The notes under the pieces were generated by a model that ran no database searches, was not told where the DNA came from, and was given only the letters and a program-made list of their open reading frames with translations. Shown one piece after another: positions 41,244-50,115 of a stretch of DNA of 64,000 bases. This DNA is from Salinimicrobium sp050750585. GTDB lineage: Bacteria; Bacteroidota; Bacteroidia; Flavobacteriales; Flavobacteriaceae. A program made the position numbers and the translations under genes. Numbering within the stretch: the stretch's first letter is position 1; the number at the start of each line of letters is the position of its first letter. The DNA lies in assembly GCF_050750585.1 (NCBI RefSeq), contig NZ_JBOJLM010000008.1, positions 1 through 64,000 on the forward strand, written 5' to 3'.

Positions 41244-41251
41244 TAAACTTG

Positions 41252-41325
41252 TCGGGATGACAGGATTTGAACCTGCGACCCTACGCCCCCCAGACGTATA
41301 CGCTACCGGACTGCGCCACATCCCG
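41252..41325 (-). tRNA. tRNA-Pro (anticodon GGG)
   Basis: A 74-nt cloverleaf on the minus strand. The acceptor stem is CGGGATG/CATCCCG with discriminator A, and the D-arm starts GCGC. The anticodon stem is TACGT/GCGTA with loop CTGGGGG (anticodon GGG at loop positions 3-5, reading CCC). The T-arm is GCAGG-TTCAAAT-CCTGT. CCA is not encoded. It has its own terminator. Confidence 0.93.
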
Positions 41326-41531
41326 AATTGGAAGTGCAAATTAAGCAGCTTATTTCTAATTTTCAAAGGGAAATTCCGCTTTTTCCGGTGTTTCTTTTCT
41401 CTCTGTAGCTTATTTACCGCAAAAGAACAGAGAATGAGGAGAATACTTCAGGCAGGGTTTTGAACTGTTTTTATTTAGCTATTTATTATTTTGCCTTAGT
41501 TTAGCCTAATGGTCATGAAAAATCTCAATAC

Positions 41532-43238
41532 ATGAAGAAATACTTCGTCTTTTTCCTGCTGATTATACTTCAGCAGTCCTGCAAAATTCCGAAAGAACCT
41601 CAAGACTTTTCTGCTCCGGCAGAACGCGGGTTAACAGCAGAACACGCAATGGTGGTCTCGGCCCGTAAAGAAGCTTCAGAAATAGGCAAGGAGATCATAA
41701 AGCAGGGCGGTAATGCTTTTGATGCCATGGTAGCTACAGAAATGGCTTTGGCAGTGGTTTATCCATACGCCGGGAATTTGGGCGGGGGTGGCTTTATGGT
41801 GTACAGGCTCAAAAATGGCAAAACCGGTGCGCTCGATTTCCGGGAAAAAGCCCCCTTGGGTGCAGACCGCAATATGTATCTGGATAGTCTTGGTAATGCA
41901 GATCCTCAAAAAAGCCGTTTTGGCGGACTGGCCGTTGGAGTCCCCGGAACCGTAGCAGGAATATTTGCCGTACATGAAAAATTTGGTAGCTTACCTGTAG
42001 AAAAGATCCTGGCCCCGGTAATTGCACTGGCTCAGCAGGGTTTTGTGGTAACTGCCAAACAGGCTGCTGCCCTGGCACACCACCGGAATTCTATCATTAA
42101 AGCCAATCATGAGAACGTGCTCTTTGCCCAGTCTTATGAAGCAGGAGACACCCTTAAAAATCCTGCGCTGGCTAAAACTCTGCAAAGACTTGCTGCAAAA
42201 GGACGGGAAGAATTTTATTCGGGTGAAACTGCAAAAGAACTGGTGCAGTTTCTTCAGGAAAAAGGCGGAATTATCAATATGCAAGATCTTGCTGCCTACC
42301 AGGTGAAATGGCGGGATCCCGTAACTTTCACCTATGATGATCTTAGGGTGATCTCAATGTCTCCTCCATCAAGTGGCGGCATTGTGATGGGACAAATCAT
42401 GAAGATGATTCGCCCTTACCCTCTTCACGAGTACGGCCATAACTCGTTAGAGGCTATACAGGTGATCACAGAGGCAGAAAGAAGAGCCTATGCCGATCGT
42501 GGTTTTTATCTTGGTGATTCAGATTTCGTTGATATTCCTTCGGAAATGCTGCTGAGCGAAGATTATCTCAAGGAGCGTATGAGTAGTTTCAGCTTTCAAA
42601 AAGCTACTCCTTCTAGCACGATTGGCCATGGGAATATCCCGGTTGCCGAAAGTCTCGAAACCACCCACTACTCTATCGTTGATGCTGAAGGGAATGCGGT
42701 TTCGGTAACTACTACCTTAAATGGTGCTTATGGATCAAAGCTCTACATAGAAGAACTGGGCTTTTTTCTGAACAATGAAATGGACGACTTTAGTGCTAAA
42801 CCGGGAGTGCCCAATATGTTTGGGCTGGTAGGAGCCGAAGCCAATTCAATAGCGCCCGAAAAGCGAATGCTAAGCTCTATGACACCAACAATTGTAGAGA
42901 AAGAAGGGCAACTTTATATGGTGCTTGGTTCGCCGGGAGGCTCTACGATCATTACCTCTGTCATGCAAACTATTCTAAACGTTACTGAATTTGGGATGGG
43001 AATGCAGCAGGCGGTAAATGCACCACGTTTCCATCATCAATGGCTACCAGACGAAGTGCGTTTTGAACCGAATGGTTTTTCTGAAACCACATTCAATACG
43101 CTACAGCAAAAAGGCTACAACATTGAAGTGGGAGAATCTACTATTATTGGAAAGGTAGATGCCATTCTTGTATTGCCTACAGGAAAGCTGGAAGCTGGTG
43201 CCGATCCGCGGGGTGACGACGCTGCAGCAGGATTTTAA
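41532..43238 (+). CDS. ggt: Gamma-glutamyltransferase
   Basis: A 568-aa Ntn-hydrolase made as a single chain that cleaves itself. A lipoprotein-like signal (LLIILQQSC, Cys17) puts it in the periplasm, where it hydrolyses or transpeptidates glutathione and other gamma-glutamyl compounds. The new N-terminus is the Thr in ESLETTHYS (about 377), and GSPGGSTIIT is near the C-terminal half. Early motifs (GGNAFDAMVATEMAL, GNLGGGGFMVYR, DFREKAP) match GGT. Length is normal and the gene stands alone. Confidence 0.95.
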   Translation: MKKYFVFFLLIILQQSCKIPKEPQDFSAPAERGLTAEHAMVVSARKEASEIGKEIIKQGGNAFDAMVATEMALAVVYPYAGNLGGGGFMVYRLKNGKTGALDFREKAPLGADRNMYLDSLGNADPQKSRFGGLAVGVPGTVAGIFAVHEKFGSLPVEKILAPVIALAQQGFVVTAKQAAALAHHRNSIIKANHENVLFAQSYEAGDTLKNPALAKTLQRLAAKGREEFYSGETAKELVQFLQEKGGIINMQDLAAYQVKWRDPVTFTYDDLRVISMSPPSSGGIVMGQIMKMIRPYPLHEYGHNSLEAIQVITEAERRAYADRGFYLGDSDFVDIPSEMLLSEDYLKERMSSFSFQKATPSSTIGHGNIPVAESLETTHYSIVDAEGNAVSVTTTLNGAYGSKLYIEELGFFLNNEMDDFSAKPGVPNMFGLVGAEANSIAPEKRMLSSMTPTIVEKEGQLYMVLGSPGGSTIITSVMQTILNVTEFGMGMQQAVNAPRFHHQWLPDEVRFEPNGFSETTFNTLQQKGYNIEVGESTIIGKVDAILVLPTGKLEAGADPRGDDAAAGF

Positions 43239-43509
43239 TAGGTCGTAACCACAAAAGCAACTCTGAGGATTAATATTTAAAAAAATGGCTTTACAGGGGA
43301 CCACAAACCCGTCGCAACAGCGGCTTGACATTCACGGCCCTACTTTAATTAATGGAAATTTATCTATGTAAAAGTTTAATTAGAATGCTAAGGAACTGCA
43401 AATGAGTTAGGATAAAACACAACTACCTGCAAGTTTTAGAAATATTCTTAAATTGATTTAAATTAAATGTTTCTGAATCCCGGCACCAGAATTATATAAA
43501 AACTTTTAA

Positions 43510-43941
43510 TTGAATATCAATCTTTCAGATTACGTAAAGAAAAGAAATGGGGTTTCCATGGGAAGTCGGGGGTCATTGCGCAACAATCTTTCCCGCTCCT
43601 TTGGGGCTAAGAACTTCTCGACCTTCTGGACATACTGGAATCCTATTTTTGGCTACTACCTCGGAAAATTTATTTTTAAACCATCAAAGAGGATTTTCCC
43701 CGCATCTATTGCATTGGTCATTACTTTTTTAGTAAGTGGTTTAATTCACGATACCGTAACGGTACTATTGCGCGGAAAAACATCATTTTTCTTTACAATA
43801 TGGTTTCTTTTAATGAGTTTTGCTGTATTACTAACAAAAATTCTGAAGCATAATTGGTCGAAGCAAAGCTGGCTGGTAAGGGCTTTAAATAATTTCATCA
43901 TCATCGTGCTATGCTTACTCCTTACGATCTGGATCCTATGA
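43510..43941 (+). CDS. Small membrane protein, MBOAT-like
   Basis: A 143-aa protein with three or four hydrophobic segments. The stretch AKNFSTFWTYWNPIFGYYLGK and the segment VSGLIHDTVTVLLRG (conserved His in a helix) resemble the core of MBOAT O-acyltransferases, but it is only a third of the usual length. I start at TTG 43510 because the part before the first ATG (43558) carries KKRNGVSMG, which seems part of the domain. Its role is unknown; membrane acylation would be inference. Confidence 0.55.
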   Translation: MNINLSDYVKKRNGVSMGSRGSLRNNLSRSFGAKNFSTFWTYWNPIFGYYLGKFIFKPSKRIFPASIALVITFLVSGLIHDTVTVLLRGKTSFFFTIWFLLMSFAVLLTKILKHNWSKQSWLVRALNNFIIIVLCLLLTIWIL

Positions 43942-44031
43942 AAAAAAAGTATTCCATGGGAAATTCTACTTCAGTAAAAGAAAAAGTACCGGCTGTACTT
44001 TTCAGAAAAAACAACAGCTTACATCAGCAAA

Positions 44032-44895
44032 ATGAATAAAATTCAGGTCGGTTTTTTAATGTCTTATGATTACCGGTTACTCAAAACCTCCCTTCCATTG
44101 GTGTACAGCGAAGCCGATTCTATAATCATTGCGCTCGATAAAGATCTAAGAACGTGGACGGGCAGCAAATTTCAGGTTGAGGAGCAATTTTTTGACTGGC
44201 TTGAGACTTTCGATACAGAAAATAAAATCAGCATTTACAGAGATGACTTTTTTCATCCTAATCTCTCACCTATGGAAAATGAGGTAAGGGAAAGAAAAAT
44301 GCTGGCTTCAAAAATGGGCATAGGGAACTGGCTGATACAAGTAGACAGTGATGAATATTTTATAGATTTCAAAGCTTTTGCTGAAGCTCTGAGATCGCGC
44401 AACAAGTATCTCGAAAACCCCGAAAAGAACCGAATCCAGATTGCAGGTTACTACATTAACCTGTATAAATATACCGGGAATGGTATTTTGTACGTATCAA
44501 AACCCCGCAATCAAAAATTTGCAACCAACTATCCCGATTATGTCACAGGGAGAAATACCAGGCAAAGGGTAATCTACGTTCCGCATATTATTATACACGA
44601 ATGTTTATCGAGAAGTGAAGACGAAATAAAGACAAAATTCTCCAACTGGGGGCATTCGCACCAGGTGAACGGGGAGATCTTTCTCGACAAGTGGAGACAA
44701 ATCGATGAAACAAATTACAAGCAATTCGAAGATCTCTTTTATCTAGAGCCCGAAAAGTGGAAAAGACTTGATTATGTGCAGGGCCAGTCAATGAATGAAA
44801 TTATAGAAAATCTAAAATCCCGGGAGTTAAAGCCTTCAAAAACTCACCTTTTAAGCAAGAATTTTGGGCAGTGGTTCAAATTCTTATTCAAATAA
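44032..44895 (+). CDS. Glycosyltransferase-like protein
   Basis: A 287-aa soluble protein. The beginning IQVGFLMSYDYRLLKTSLPLVYSEAD and the later NWLIQVDSDEYFIDF contain the elements of a GT2/GT-A glycosyltransferase, including a DSDE (DxD-type) metal-binding motif near residue 105. The C-terminal half is unlike common GT2 families, so the sugar and acceptor are unknown. It follows the MBOAT-like gene and ends 23 bp before the start of the next gene. Confidence 0.6.
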   Translation: MNKIQVGFLMSYDYRLLKTSLPLVYSEADSIIIALDKDLRTWTGSKFQVEEQFFDWLETFDTENKISIYRDDFFHPNLSPMENEVRERKMLASKMGIGNWLIQVDSDEYFIDFKAFAEALRSRNKYLENPEKNRIQIAGYYINLYKYTGNGILYVSKPRNQKFATNYPDYVTGRNTRQRVIYVPHIIIHECLSRSEDEIKTKFSNWGHSHQVNGEIFLDKWRQIDETNYKQFEDLFYLEPEKWKRLDYVQGQSMNEIIENLKSRELKPSKTHLLSKNFGQWFKFLFK

Positions 44896-44918
44896 ATTTT
44901 ACTTTTCAATTCAAAAAT

Positions 44919-45653
44919 ATGACATTTAAGAAACCGGTTATTGCATTACTTACATTGACGCTTTTAAGTTGCCTTTCACCAAAAGAAGGAACAACAGAAG
45001 AACATGCTGCTGGTGTGAGTATCATTGGAGCCATGAGAAATGTAATGCTTAAAGGAGACCTGCAAGACAGGCTCTCCCTGGACACCATTGCAAATAAAAC
45101 AGGACTTTACGGCTTGGGTCCCTTAAGCCATCTTCAGGGCGAACTTCTTATCAACGACGGAAAAAATTATATTTCAAGAGTAACAACAAACGGAAGTTTA
45201 GAAGTAAAGAAAAGCTATGAGGCATCGGCACCTTTCTTTGTGTATTCAAATGTAGATAAATGGAAAGAAATTGTGTTACCAGATAGTATTGCAACAATTC
45301 AGGATGTGGAAAAATATATTGGAGAAAGAACTTCTAAAATCAGCAGCCCGTTTGCATTTAAACTGAAAGGAACTGTAGCCCACGCAAAAATCCACGTGTT
45401 AAACCTGCCGGAAGGAGCAAAAGTTTCTTCCCCGGCTGAAGCACATGAGAATCAGGTTGATTATGACATTAAAAATGAAAAAGCAGAAATTGTTGGGTTT
45501 TATTCTACAGAACACAAAGGAGTTTTTACGCATCACGATTCCAACGCACACATGCATCTTATCACTGCCGATGAACTCAAGATGGGACATTTAGATGAGC
45601 TGCAAATCGAAGATATGAGCTTGTACCTTCCGGAAGGTCACTCACAGGAATAA
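44919..45653 (+). CDS. Acetolactate-decarboxylase-like lipoprotein
   Basis: A 244-aa protein with a lipoprotein signal ending LLSC (Cys16), so it is exported. The mature part matches alpha-acetolactate decarboxylase: GLGPLSHLQGELLI with Glu75, and a zinc site with His211, His213 and His224 in the same H-x-H-x10-H spacing as the family. That enzyme converts 2-acetolactate to acetoin and CO2. The upstream in-frame GTG at 44871 is inside the preceding gene and was not used. Why a decarboxylase would be a lipoprotein is unclear; the substrate may differ. Confidence 0.8.
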   Translation: MTFKKPVIALLTLTLLSCLSPKEGTTEEHAAGVSIIGAMRNVMLKGDLQDRLSLDTIANKTGLYGLGPLSHLQGELLINDGKNYISRVTTNGSLEVKKSYEASAPFFVYSNVDKWKEIVLPDSIATIQDVEKYIGERTSKISSPFAFKLKGTVAHAKIHVLNLPEGAKVSSPAEAHENQVDYDIKNEKAEIVGFYSTEHKGVFTHHDSNAHMHLITADELKMGHLDELQIEDMSLYLPEGHSQE

Positions 45654-45684
45654 TCTTAACCCAGGCAATAGTATTAAAGGATAC

Positions 45685-45709
45685 CCTTCAAAAATGCCAT
45701 TTTTGAAGG
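45685..45709. terminator. CCTTCAAAAATG-C-CATTTTTGAAGG terminator
   Basis: A perfect 12-1-12 palindrome between two convergent genes, followed by T-rich sequence on the plus strand. Its core is the recurring TCAAAAATG word. Confidence 0.75.
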
Positions 45710-45719
45710 ATGGTTTTTC

Positions 45720-45938
45720 TTATTTACCGTAAGTAGAAAAACAACTATCGGTAGCCCAGTAAGCAGTCGGTTTTGAATCGGGGTAAAATCCGTGGGCACC
45801 AATCTCATCAAGAGGATCGAGAATACCCGATTGGCTTCCGCCTCCCTTAGCAGTCACGGCAGGCTCATTCATATTAGTTTCAGCACCAAAAAGTGAACAA
45901 AATACAGTTGTGATCACAGCAACAATAACCTTTTCCAT
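45720..45938 (-). CDS. Small exported peptide of unknown function
   Basis: A 72-aa product starting MEKVIVAVITTVFCSLFGAETN, a probable signal peptide. The mature part (about 45-50 aa) is Gly/Ser/Asp-rich (AKGGGSQSGILDPLDEIG) and ends with Tyr, Trp and one Cys (AYWATDSCFSTYGK). I start at 45938 rather than 46040 because an exact -7 box at 45986-45993 lies inside the longer frame. No similar family is recognised. It could be a small secreted or processed peptide; that is inference. Confidence 0.55.
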   Translation of the reverse strand: MEKVIVAVITTVFCSLFGAETNMNEPAVTAKGGGSQSGILDPLDEIGAHGFYPDSKPTAYWATDSCFSTYGK

Positions 45939-46341
45939 TAGTTTGGAATTTTGAGTTAACACATGTTTGCCGTAGGGAAGCAGGCCAAATGTAATAATTA
46001 ACTTTTTATTAGGAAAAGAAATTTTTACATAAAGTGTCAAAAATGAGCTTTTTAGGAACTATTTTTCTGGCTTTAGCGCCCTGAATGTATAGGGAATTTA
46101 TACTTTTAAGAAATTCAGCCGCTTTGAATCAGTAATAGATTTCGAAGCATTAAATAGCATTTTTATTTATCTTCTTCTGCTGAAAAGTGCTGCTGGCATT
46201 GAGCAAGACAATACAAAACCCAGATAGGTCTTAATATGTATTTTTAATTTCCGAAGAAAAAACCTGGAGTATTTTCCCATCTGAAGTATTTATCGTAATA
46301 TTACAATGAATATAAAAACTGTTATTCCAAAACTTTAAAAT
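45939..46341. other. Intergenic region between the small-peptide gene and arsM
   Basis: Holds the TACATTTG box (45986-45993) and one GTGTCAAAAATG copy (46034-46045). Upstream of arsM I find no clear TAnnTTTG and no ArsR-type operator. Confidence 0.5.
45986..45993 (-). promoter_or_regulatory. TAnnTTTG promoter box for the small-peptide gene
   Basis: TACATTTG on the minus strand is an exact -7 box, 47 bp before the chosen ATG. Confidence 0.55.
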
Positions 46342-47232
46342 ATGAACAGGGATCAGGAACTTAAGAATTCGGTAAAGGAGCGATATGCAAAAATTGCCGA
46401 ACAGGGAAAAGCAGAGAACGCTGCTTCCTGCTGTGGTGCAACAACACCTTCAAATAAAGTGTACAACATCATGATGGATGATTACACGGGAACCGGTGGT
46501 TACGTTGAAGAGGCCGATTTGGGCCTGGGCTGCGGACTACCTACTCAATATGCAGGTATTAAAAAGGGCGATACCGTAATAGATCTTGGATCGGGTGCCG
46601 GAAACGACTGCTTTGTGGCCCGACACGAAACAGGGCCGGAAGGTAAGGTGATTGGTATAGATTTTACTCCTGCCATGATCGCAAAAGCCCGTATTAATGC
46701 CGAAAAACTTAGTTTTAACAACGTAGAATTCCGCGAAGGAGATATTGACGAAATGCCGGTGAATGAAGACAGCGCCGATGTGATTGTGAGTAACTGCGTC
46801 CTTAACCTGGTGCCCGATAAGCCGAAAGTAATTAAAGAGATCTACAGGGTTTTAAAACCTGGCGGGCATTTTAGCATTTCGGATATTGTCTTAGTAGGGG
46901 AATTGCCTGAAGCTTTACGTGAAGACGCAGAAATGTATGCGGGATGTGTGGCAGGAGCCATACAAAAAGAGGATTACCTGCAGCACATTAAAGATGCAGG
47001 TTTCAAAAATGTAATTCTTCAAAAGGAAAAACCTATTACCATCCCCGATGATATTCTGGAGAAATATCTCTCTCGAGAAGATATGACCGCCTTTAAGCAA
47101 GGGGAAACCGGGATCTTTAGTATTACGGTTTATGCAGAAAAACCGGGCGCTGTAAAAGATAAACCGAAATTAAAAATGGTAGACCTCCAATCGCAGGGTG
47201 CATGCTGTACTCCCGATTCTGGTTGCTGCTAA
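46342..47232 (+). CDS. arsM: Arsenite S-adenosylmethionine methyltransferase
   Basis: A 296-aa cytosolic methyltransferase that methylates As(III) to volatile or less toxic forms. Motif I is VIDLGSGAGNDCF. The three conserved Cys of ArsM are Cys64 (LGLGCGLP), Cys152 (SNCVLNLVP) and Cys202 (YAGCVAG). Extra pairs at the ends (SCCGA near 36, ACCTPDSGCC at the C-terminus) may also bind arsenic. No ArsR repressor or arsenite pump gene is adjacent. Confidence 0.93.
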   Translation: MNRDQELKNSVKERYAKIAEQGKAENAASCCGATTPSNKVYNIMMDDYTGTGGYVEEADLGLGCGLPTQYAGIKKGDTVIDLGSGAGNDCFVARHETGPEGKVIGIDFTPAMIAKARINAEKLSFNNVEFREGDIDEMPVNEDSADVIVSNCVLNLVPDKPKVIKEIYRVLKPGGHFSISDIVLVGELPEALREDAEMYAGCVAGAIQKEDYLQHIKDAGFKNVILQKEKPITIPDDILEKYLSREDMTAFKQGETGIFSITVYAEKPGAVKDKPKLKMVDLQSQGACCTPDSGCC

Positions 47233-47238
47233 ACGCTA

Positions 47239-47273
47239 AACCTGCGCAAAGTGTAAAAATCCTTGCGCAGGTT
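47239..47273 (+). terminator. Terminator of arsM
   Basis: AACCTGCGCAA (47239-47249) pairs with TTGCGCAGGTT (47263-47273), followed by TTATTTT. Confidence 0.85.
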
Positions 47274-47283
47274 TTATTTTCTC

Positions 47284-47628
47284 CTAAGAACTTTCAGCTA
47301 CACCCTTTACTCTTTCAGCAGTATCAGATTTTGACAGGGTGAGCCGCACTATACTATCCTCTTCGGCCTTGAGGTCGTGAGGTATATCACCCTCCAAAGA
47401 AAGTAAATCTCCTTTGGTGATGGTGTGCACTTCGCCGTTTACCCCAAAATTTATGGCACCCTCAAAAAGTTCCACCACAATGGGATAAGGAGTTTTATGT
47501 TCTTTCATGACCTGGCCTTTTTTCATAGCTATTCTTATCTCCCTGCTGCTATCGGTATCCAACAGCACTTTAACTGCAGGTTTTTGATCATTATATTCGA
47601 GATCTTTAAGTAAAGAAGCAGTTTTCAT
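47284..47628 (-). CDS. Cupin-domain protein
   Basis: A 114-aa small beta-barrel protein. The pattern GQVMKEHKTPYPIVVELFEGAINFGVNGEVHTITKGDLLSLEGDIPHDLKAEED is a single cupin domain with potential metal ligands (His in EHKT, Glu in VELFEG, His in IPHDL). The substrate or ligand is unknown. It is convergent with arsM and shares the terminator region. Confidence 0.82.
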   Translation of the reverse strand: MKTASLLKDLEYNDQKPAVKVLLDTDSSREIRIAMKKGQVMKEHKTPYPIVVELFEGAINFGVNGEVHTITKGDLLSLEGDIPHDLKAEEDSIVRLTLSKSDTAERVKGVAESS

Positions 47629-47817
47629 AATTTATTTTTTGATTTAAATTATAAAGTACAAAAACTTCAGGAGAACACTGTAACTTATACAGAATGCTAA
47701 CATTTATTTCTGATTTCAATACTTCAGAAGAAGGTATTTCCCTCTCAATTTATTCCGCTTCAGTATAACGGAAATTAAAAAATCCCAATCAGGTTTTTTC
47801 AGAAACAGCAATAAAAA

Positions 47818-47848
47818 AACCGCTTAAAAAATGACATTTTAAGCGGTT
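47818..47848 (-). terminator. Terminator of the GH97 gene
   Basis: AACCGCTTAAAA (47818-47829) pairs with TTTTAAGCGGTT (47837-47848) around ATGACAT-type loop bases, and a run of U follows on the minus strand. Confidence 0.85.
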
Positions 47849-47869
47849 CTTCAGAAGAATTTATTTCTA

Positions 47870-50014
47870 CTACAGTTTTCTAAGGCCTCTGGTTTCAGAT
47901 TTATCTGCTTCCATGATGCTGATGGCGTATCCACCTCCCGCAGCCGAGCGCTGCGATAACTTAGATTTGTTGTTCACTACTACCTTTTTTATCTCGTATG
48001 CCTGCGGATTATCTTTGTAATGCGCATCTTTAGCATCTGAATATATGGTGGCGATATAGGTTTTGTCGCCGTCAAGAAAATCAAATTTAATCTTTGAAGT
48101 TCTTGGCTGCTCCCCATTCACGTTCCCCACAAACCAGTCATTTGTACCTTTTTCTTTTCGGGCAATGGTGATGTAATCTCCAGGCTCTGCCTCGAGATAA
48201 AGGCTTTTTTGCCAATCCATTCCCACATCTTTGATAAACTGGAATGCATCCATAAAACGCTCGTAATTTTCAGGAAGATCTGCAGCCATTTGCAGCGGAG
48301 AGTACATGGTAACGTACAATGCCAGCTGGTTGGCGATGGTGCTGTTCACCCACGATTCATTCTCCGGATTCACCTTACTAATGTCCATTTCAAAAATTCC
48401 CGGCGTATAATCCATAGGTCCGCCAATCAACCTGGTGAAAGGCAAAACGGTTACGTGATTTGGCTTTGAGCCTCCAAACGCCTGATACTCGGTACCGCGA
48501 GCCGATTCGTTTCCAATGAGATTTGGCCAGGTACGGGCAATTCCTGTAGGTCTTACCGCCTCGTGAGCGTTAACCATGATCTCATAATCGGCGGCTTTTT
48601 CAATGGCATATTGATAATGATCTACCAGCCACTGGCTGTAGTGGTTCTCCCCTCTTGGCAGGATATCACCCACATATCCACTTTTTACAGCATTGTAGCC
48701 GTGATCTTTCATGAACTGGTATGCAGAATCGAGGTGACGCTCATAATTTCTTACCGAAGAAGAGGTCTCGTGGTGCATAATCATTTCAACACCTTTGCTT
48801 TTTGCATAGTCTCTGACTTCCTCCAGATCAAAGTCTGGATACGGAGTCATAAAGTCGAAAACATAATCTTTAGAATTCCCAAACCAGTCTTCCCAGCCAA
48901 TATTCCAGCCTTCTACAAGCACTCCGTCAAAGCCGTGTTTCGCAGCAAAGTCAATATACCGCTTTACATTTTTTGTGGTTGCCCCGTGGGTATCATTGGG
49001 AGTGGCATTCTCATAATCGGTCTCCCCCAGTTTTACAGCAGGAAAGTCGTTGGTGTAATGCCAGGAACTTTTCCCGGTGATCATTTCCCACCATACGCCT
49101 ACGTATTTTACCGGCTTTATCCATGAAGTATCGTCAATAGCTACAGGATCGTTAAGGTTGTAGGTCATTCTTGAAGCCAGAATATCACGGGCATCATCGC
49201 TCACAATAATCGTTCTCCAGGGAGTTTTTGCCGGCGCGATCATGTAAGCTTTATTTCCGGTTACATCGGGGGTAAGCCATGATTCAAAGATCATGTTCTC
49301 ATCATCCAGCTCCAGGTGCATTGCAGAATAATCAAGCAAAGCAGCTTCATGCAGATTGATGTAAAGTCCTTCATCTGTTTTCATCAAGAGTGAAGTTTGC
49401 ACTCCGGTATCCGAAAATGAGGTTTGAGAAAGGTTATCTGTAATAGAACCTTCCATTTCTCCTCTAATTTCAGAAAGTTTTGATTCAATATAATCATATT
49501 CCTGGGTGTCGTAATCTCCCGGGATCCAAAACGCGGTATGATCTCCTGTCATGGCAAACTGGGTTTTTTCATCTTCTACGATAAAGTGCCCCAGGTTTTG
49601 CTGCTGCGGAAATTCATACCTAAAACCGAGTCCGTCATTGAACACCCGAAACCGGATGATCATCTCACGATTGGTAGATTTTTGGTTGAGTACTACCGCG
49701 AGTTCGTTGTATTTATTCAAAATCTCGCTCTCTTCTCCCCAAACAGGCTCCCAGGTCTCGTCAAACTGAGATTCTTCCCGTTCAATTACTTCAAAATCAT
49801 TAAGTAGGGAATGTTCATCATCTTTTATTTTAAAGCCCAGGGTACTGGTTTTAACCACAGGTTTCCCTTTGTAAGAAAGGCTATATGCGGGAGTACCGTC
49901 TTCAAGCAACTCAAATTGCATTTGCACTTCCCCATTGGGAGACGCCACTTTTTGAGCTACTGCCGGTGCGGTAAAACCTAACCAAAGGCAGGTAATTATT
50001 AGTAACTGCTTCAT
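47870..50014 (-). CDS. Glycoside hydrolase family 97 (SusB-like alpha-glucosidase)
   Basis: A 714-aa exported enzyme (signal peptide MKQLLI to TAPAVAQ; a start at 50029 adds five residues). The N-terminal beta-sandwich is followed by a barrel with VLVEGWNIGWEDWFG, MIMHHETSSSVRNYERH and the region NAHEAVRPTGIARTWPNLIGNESARG, which holds the calcium-binding and catalytic acids of inverting GH97 enzymes. It would release glucose from maltodextrins in the periplasm. No SusC/SusD pair is beside it, unlike the classical Sus operon. Confidence 0.93.
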   Translation of the reverse strand: MKQLLIITCLWLGFTAPAVAQKVASPNGEVQMQFELLEDGTPAYSLSYKGKPVVKTSTLGFKIKDDEHSLLNDFEVIEREESQFDETWEPVWGEESEILNKYNELAVVLNQKSTNREMIIRFRVFNDGLGFRYEFPQQQNLGHFIVEDEKTQFAMTGDHTAFWIPGDYDTQEYDYIESKLSEIRGEMEGSITDNLSQTSFSDTGVQTSLLMKTDEGLYINLHEAALLDYSAMHLELDDENMIFESWLTPDVTGNKAYMIAPAKTPWRTIIVSDDARDILASRMTYNLNDPVAIDDTSWIKPVKYVGVWWEMITGKSSWHYTNDFPAVKLGETDYENATPNDTHGATTKNVKRYIDFAAKHGFDGVLVEGWNIGWEDWFGNSKDYVFDFMTPYPDFDLEEVRDYAKSKGVEMIMHHETSSSVRNYERHLDSAYQFMKDHGYNAVKSGYVGDILPRGENHYSQWLVDHYQYAIEKAADYEIMVNAHEAVRPTGIARTWPNLIGNESARGTEYQAFGGSKPNHVTVLPFTRLIGGPMDYTPGIFEMDISKVNPENESWVNSTIANQLALYVTMYSPLQMAADLPENYERFMDAFQFIKDVGMDWQKSLYLEAEPGDYITIARKEKGTNDWFVGNVNGEQPRTSKIKFDFLDGDKTYIATIYSDAKDAHYKDNPQAYEIKKVVVNNKSKLSQRSAAGGGYAISIMEADKSETRGLRKL

Positions 50015-50058
50015 CTTCAATTTTCTCATTTTGTAATATTAATCGTTGATTTGAAAAA

Positions 50059-50066
50059 CAAATATA
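50059..50066 (-). promoter_or_regulatory. TAnnTTTG promoter box for the GH97 gene
   Basis: TATATTTG on the minus strand is an exact -7 box, 44-52 bp before the ATG. The A/T-rich inverted repeat TTCTTATATAGAAGAA lies just upstream. Confidence 0.55.
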
Positions 50067-50115
50067 ATGCTTCTTATATAGAAGAAATGCACACTTCTCT
50101 CAACTTAATAAATTA

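Larger units (their letters stand above)
40822..41251. other. Intergenic region upstream of the exported-protein gene
   Basis: No gene is supported here. It holds the 21-bp-period direct repeat (40931-40967), the inverted repeat TTACGAA-N6-TTCGTAA (41000-41019) and the tRNA terminator (41220-41243). The rest is A/T-rich and featureless to my reading. Confidence 0.5.

Noticed and set aside
41230..41463. Plus-strand open frame of 77 codons beginning inside the tRNA terminator
   Set aside because: It reads through the antisense of tRNA-Pro (the peptide contains GMTGFEPATLRPPDVYATGLRH, a familiar artefact of translated tRNA genes).
43101..43331. Minus-strand frame of 76 codons overlapping the end of ggt
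   Set aside because: It is antisense to the conserved C-terminus of GGT and has no recognisable features.
48563..49126. Long antisense frame (187 codons) opposite the GH97 gene
   Set aside because: It lies entirely over conserved GH97 coding sequence and lacks promoter or family support.
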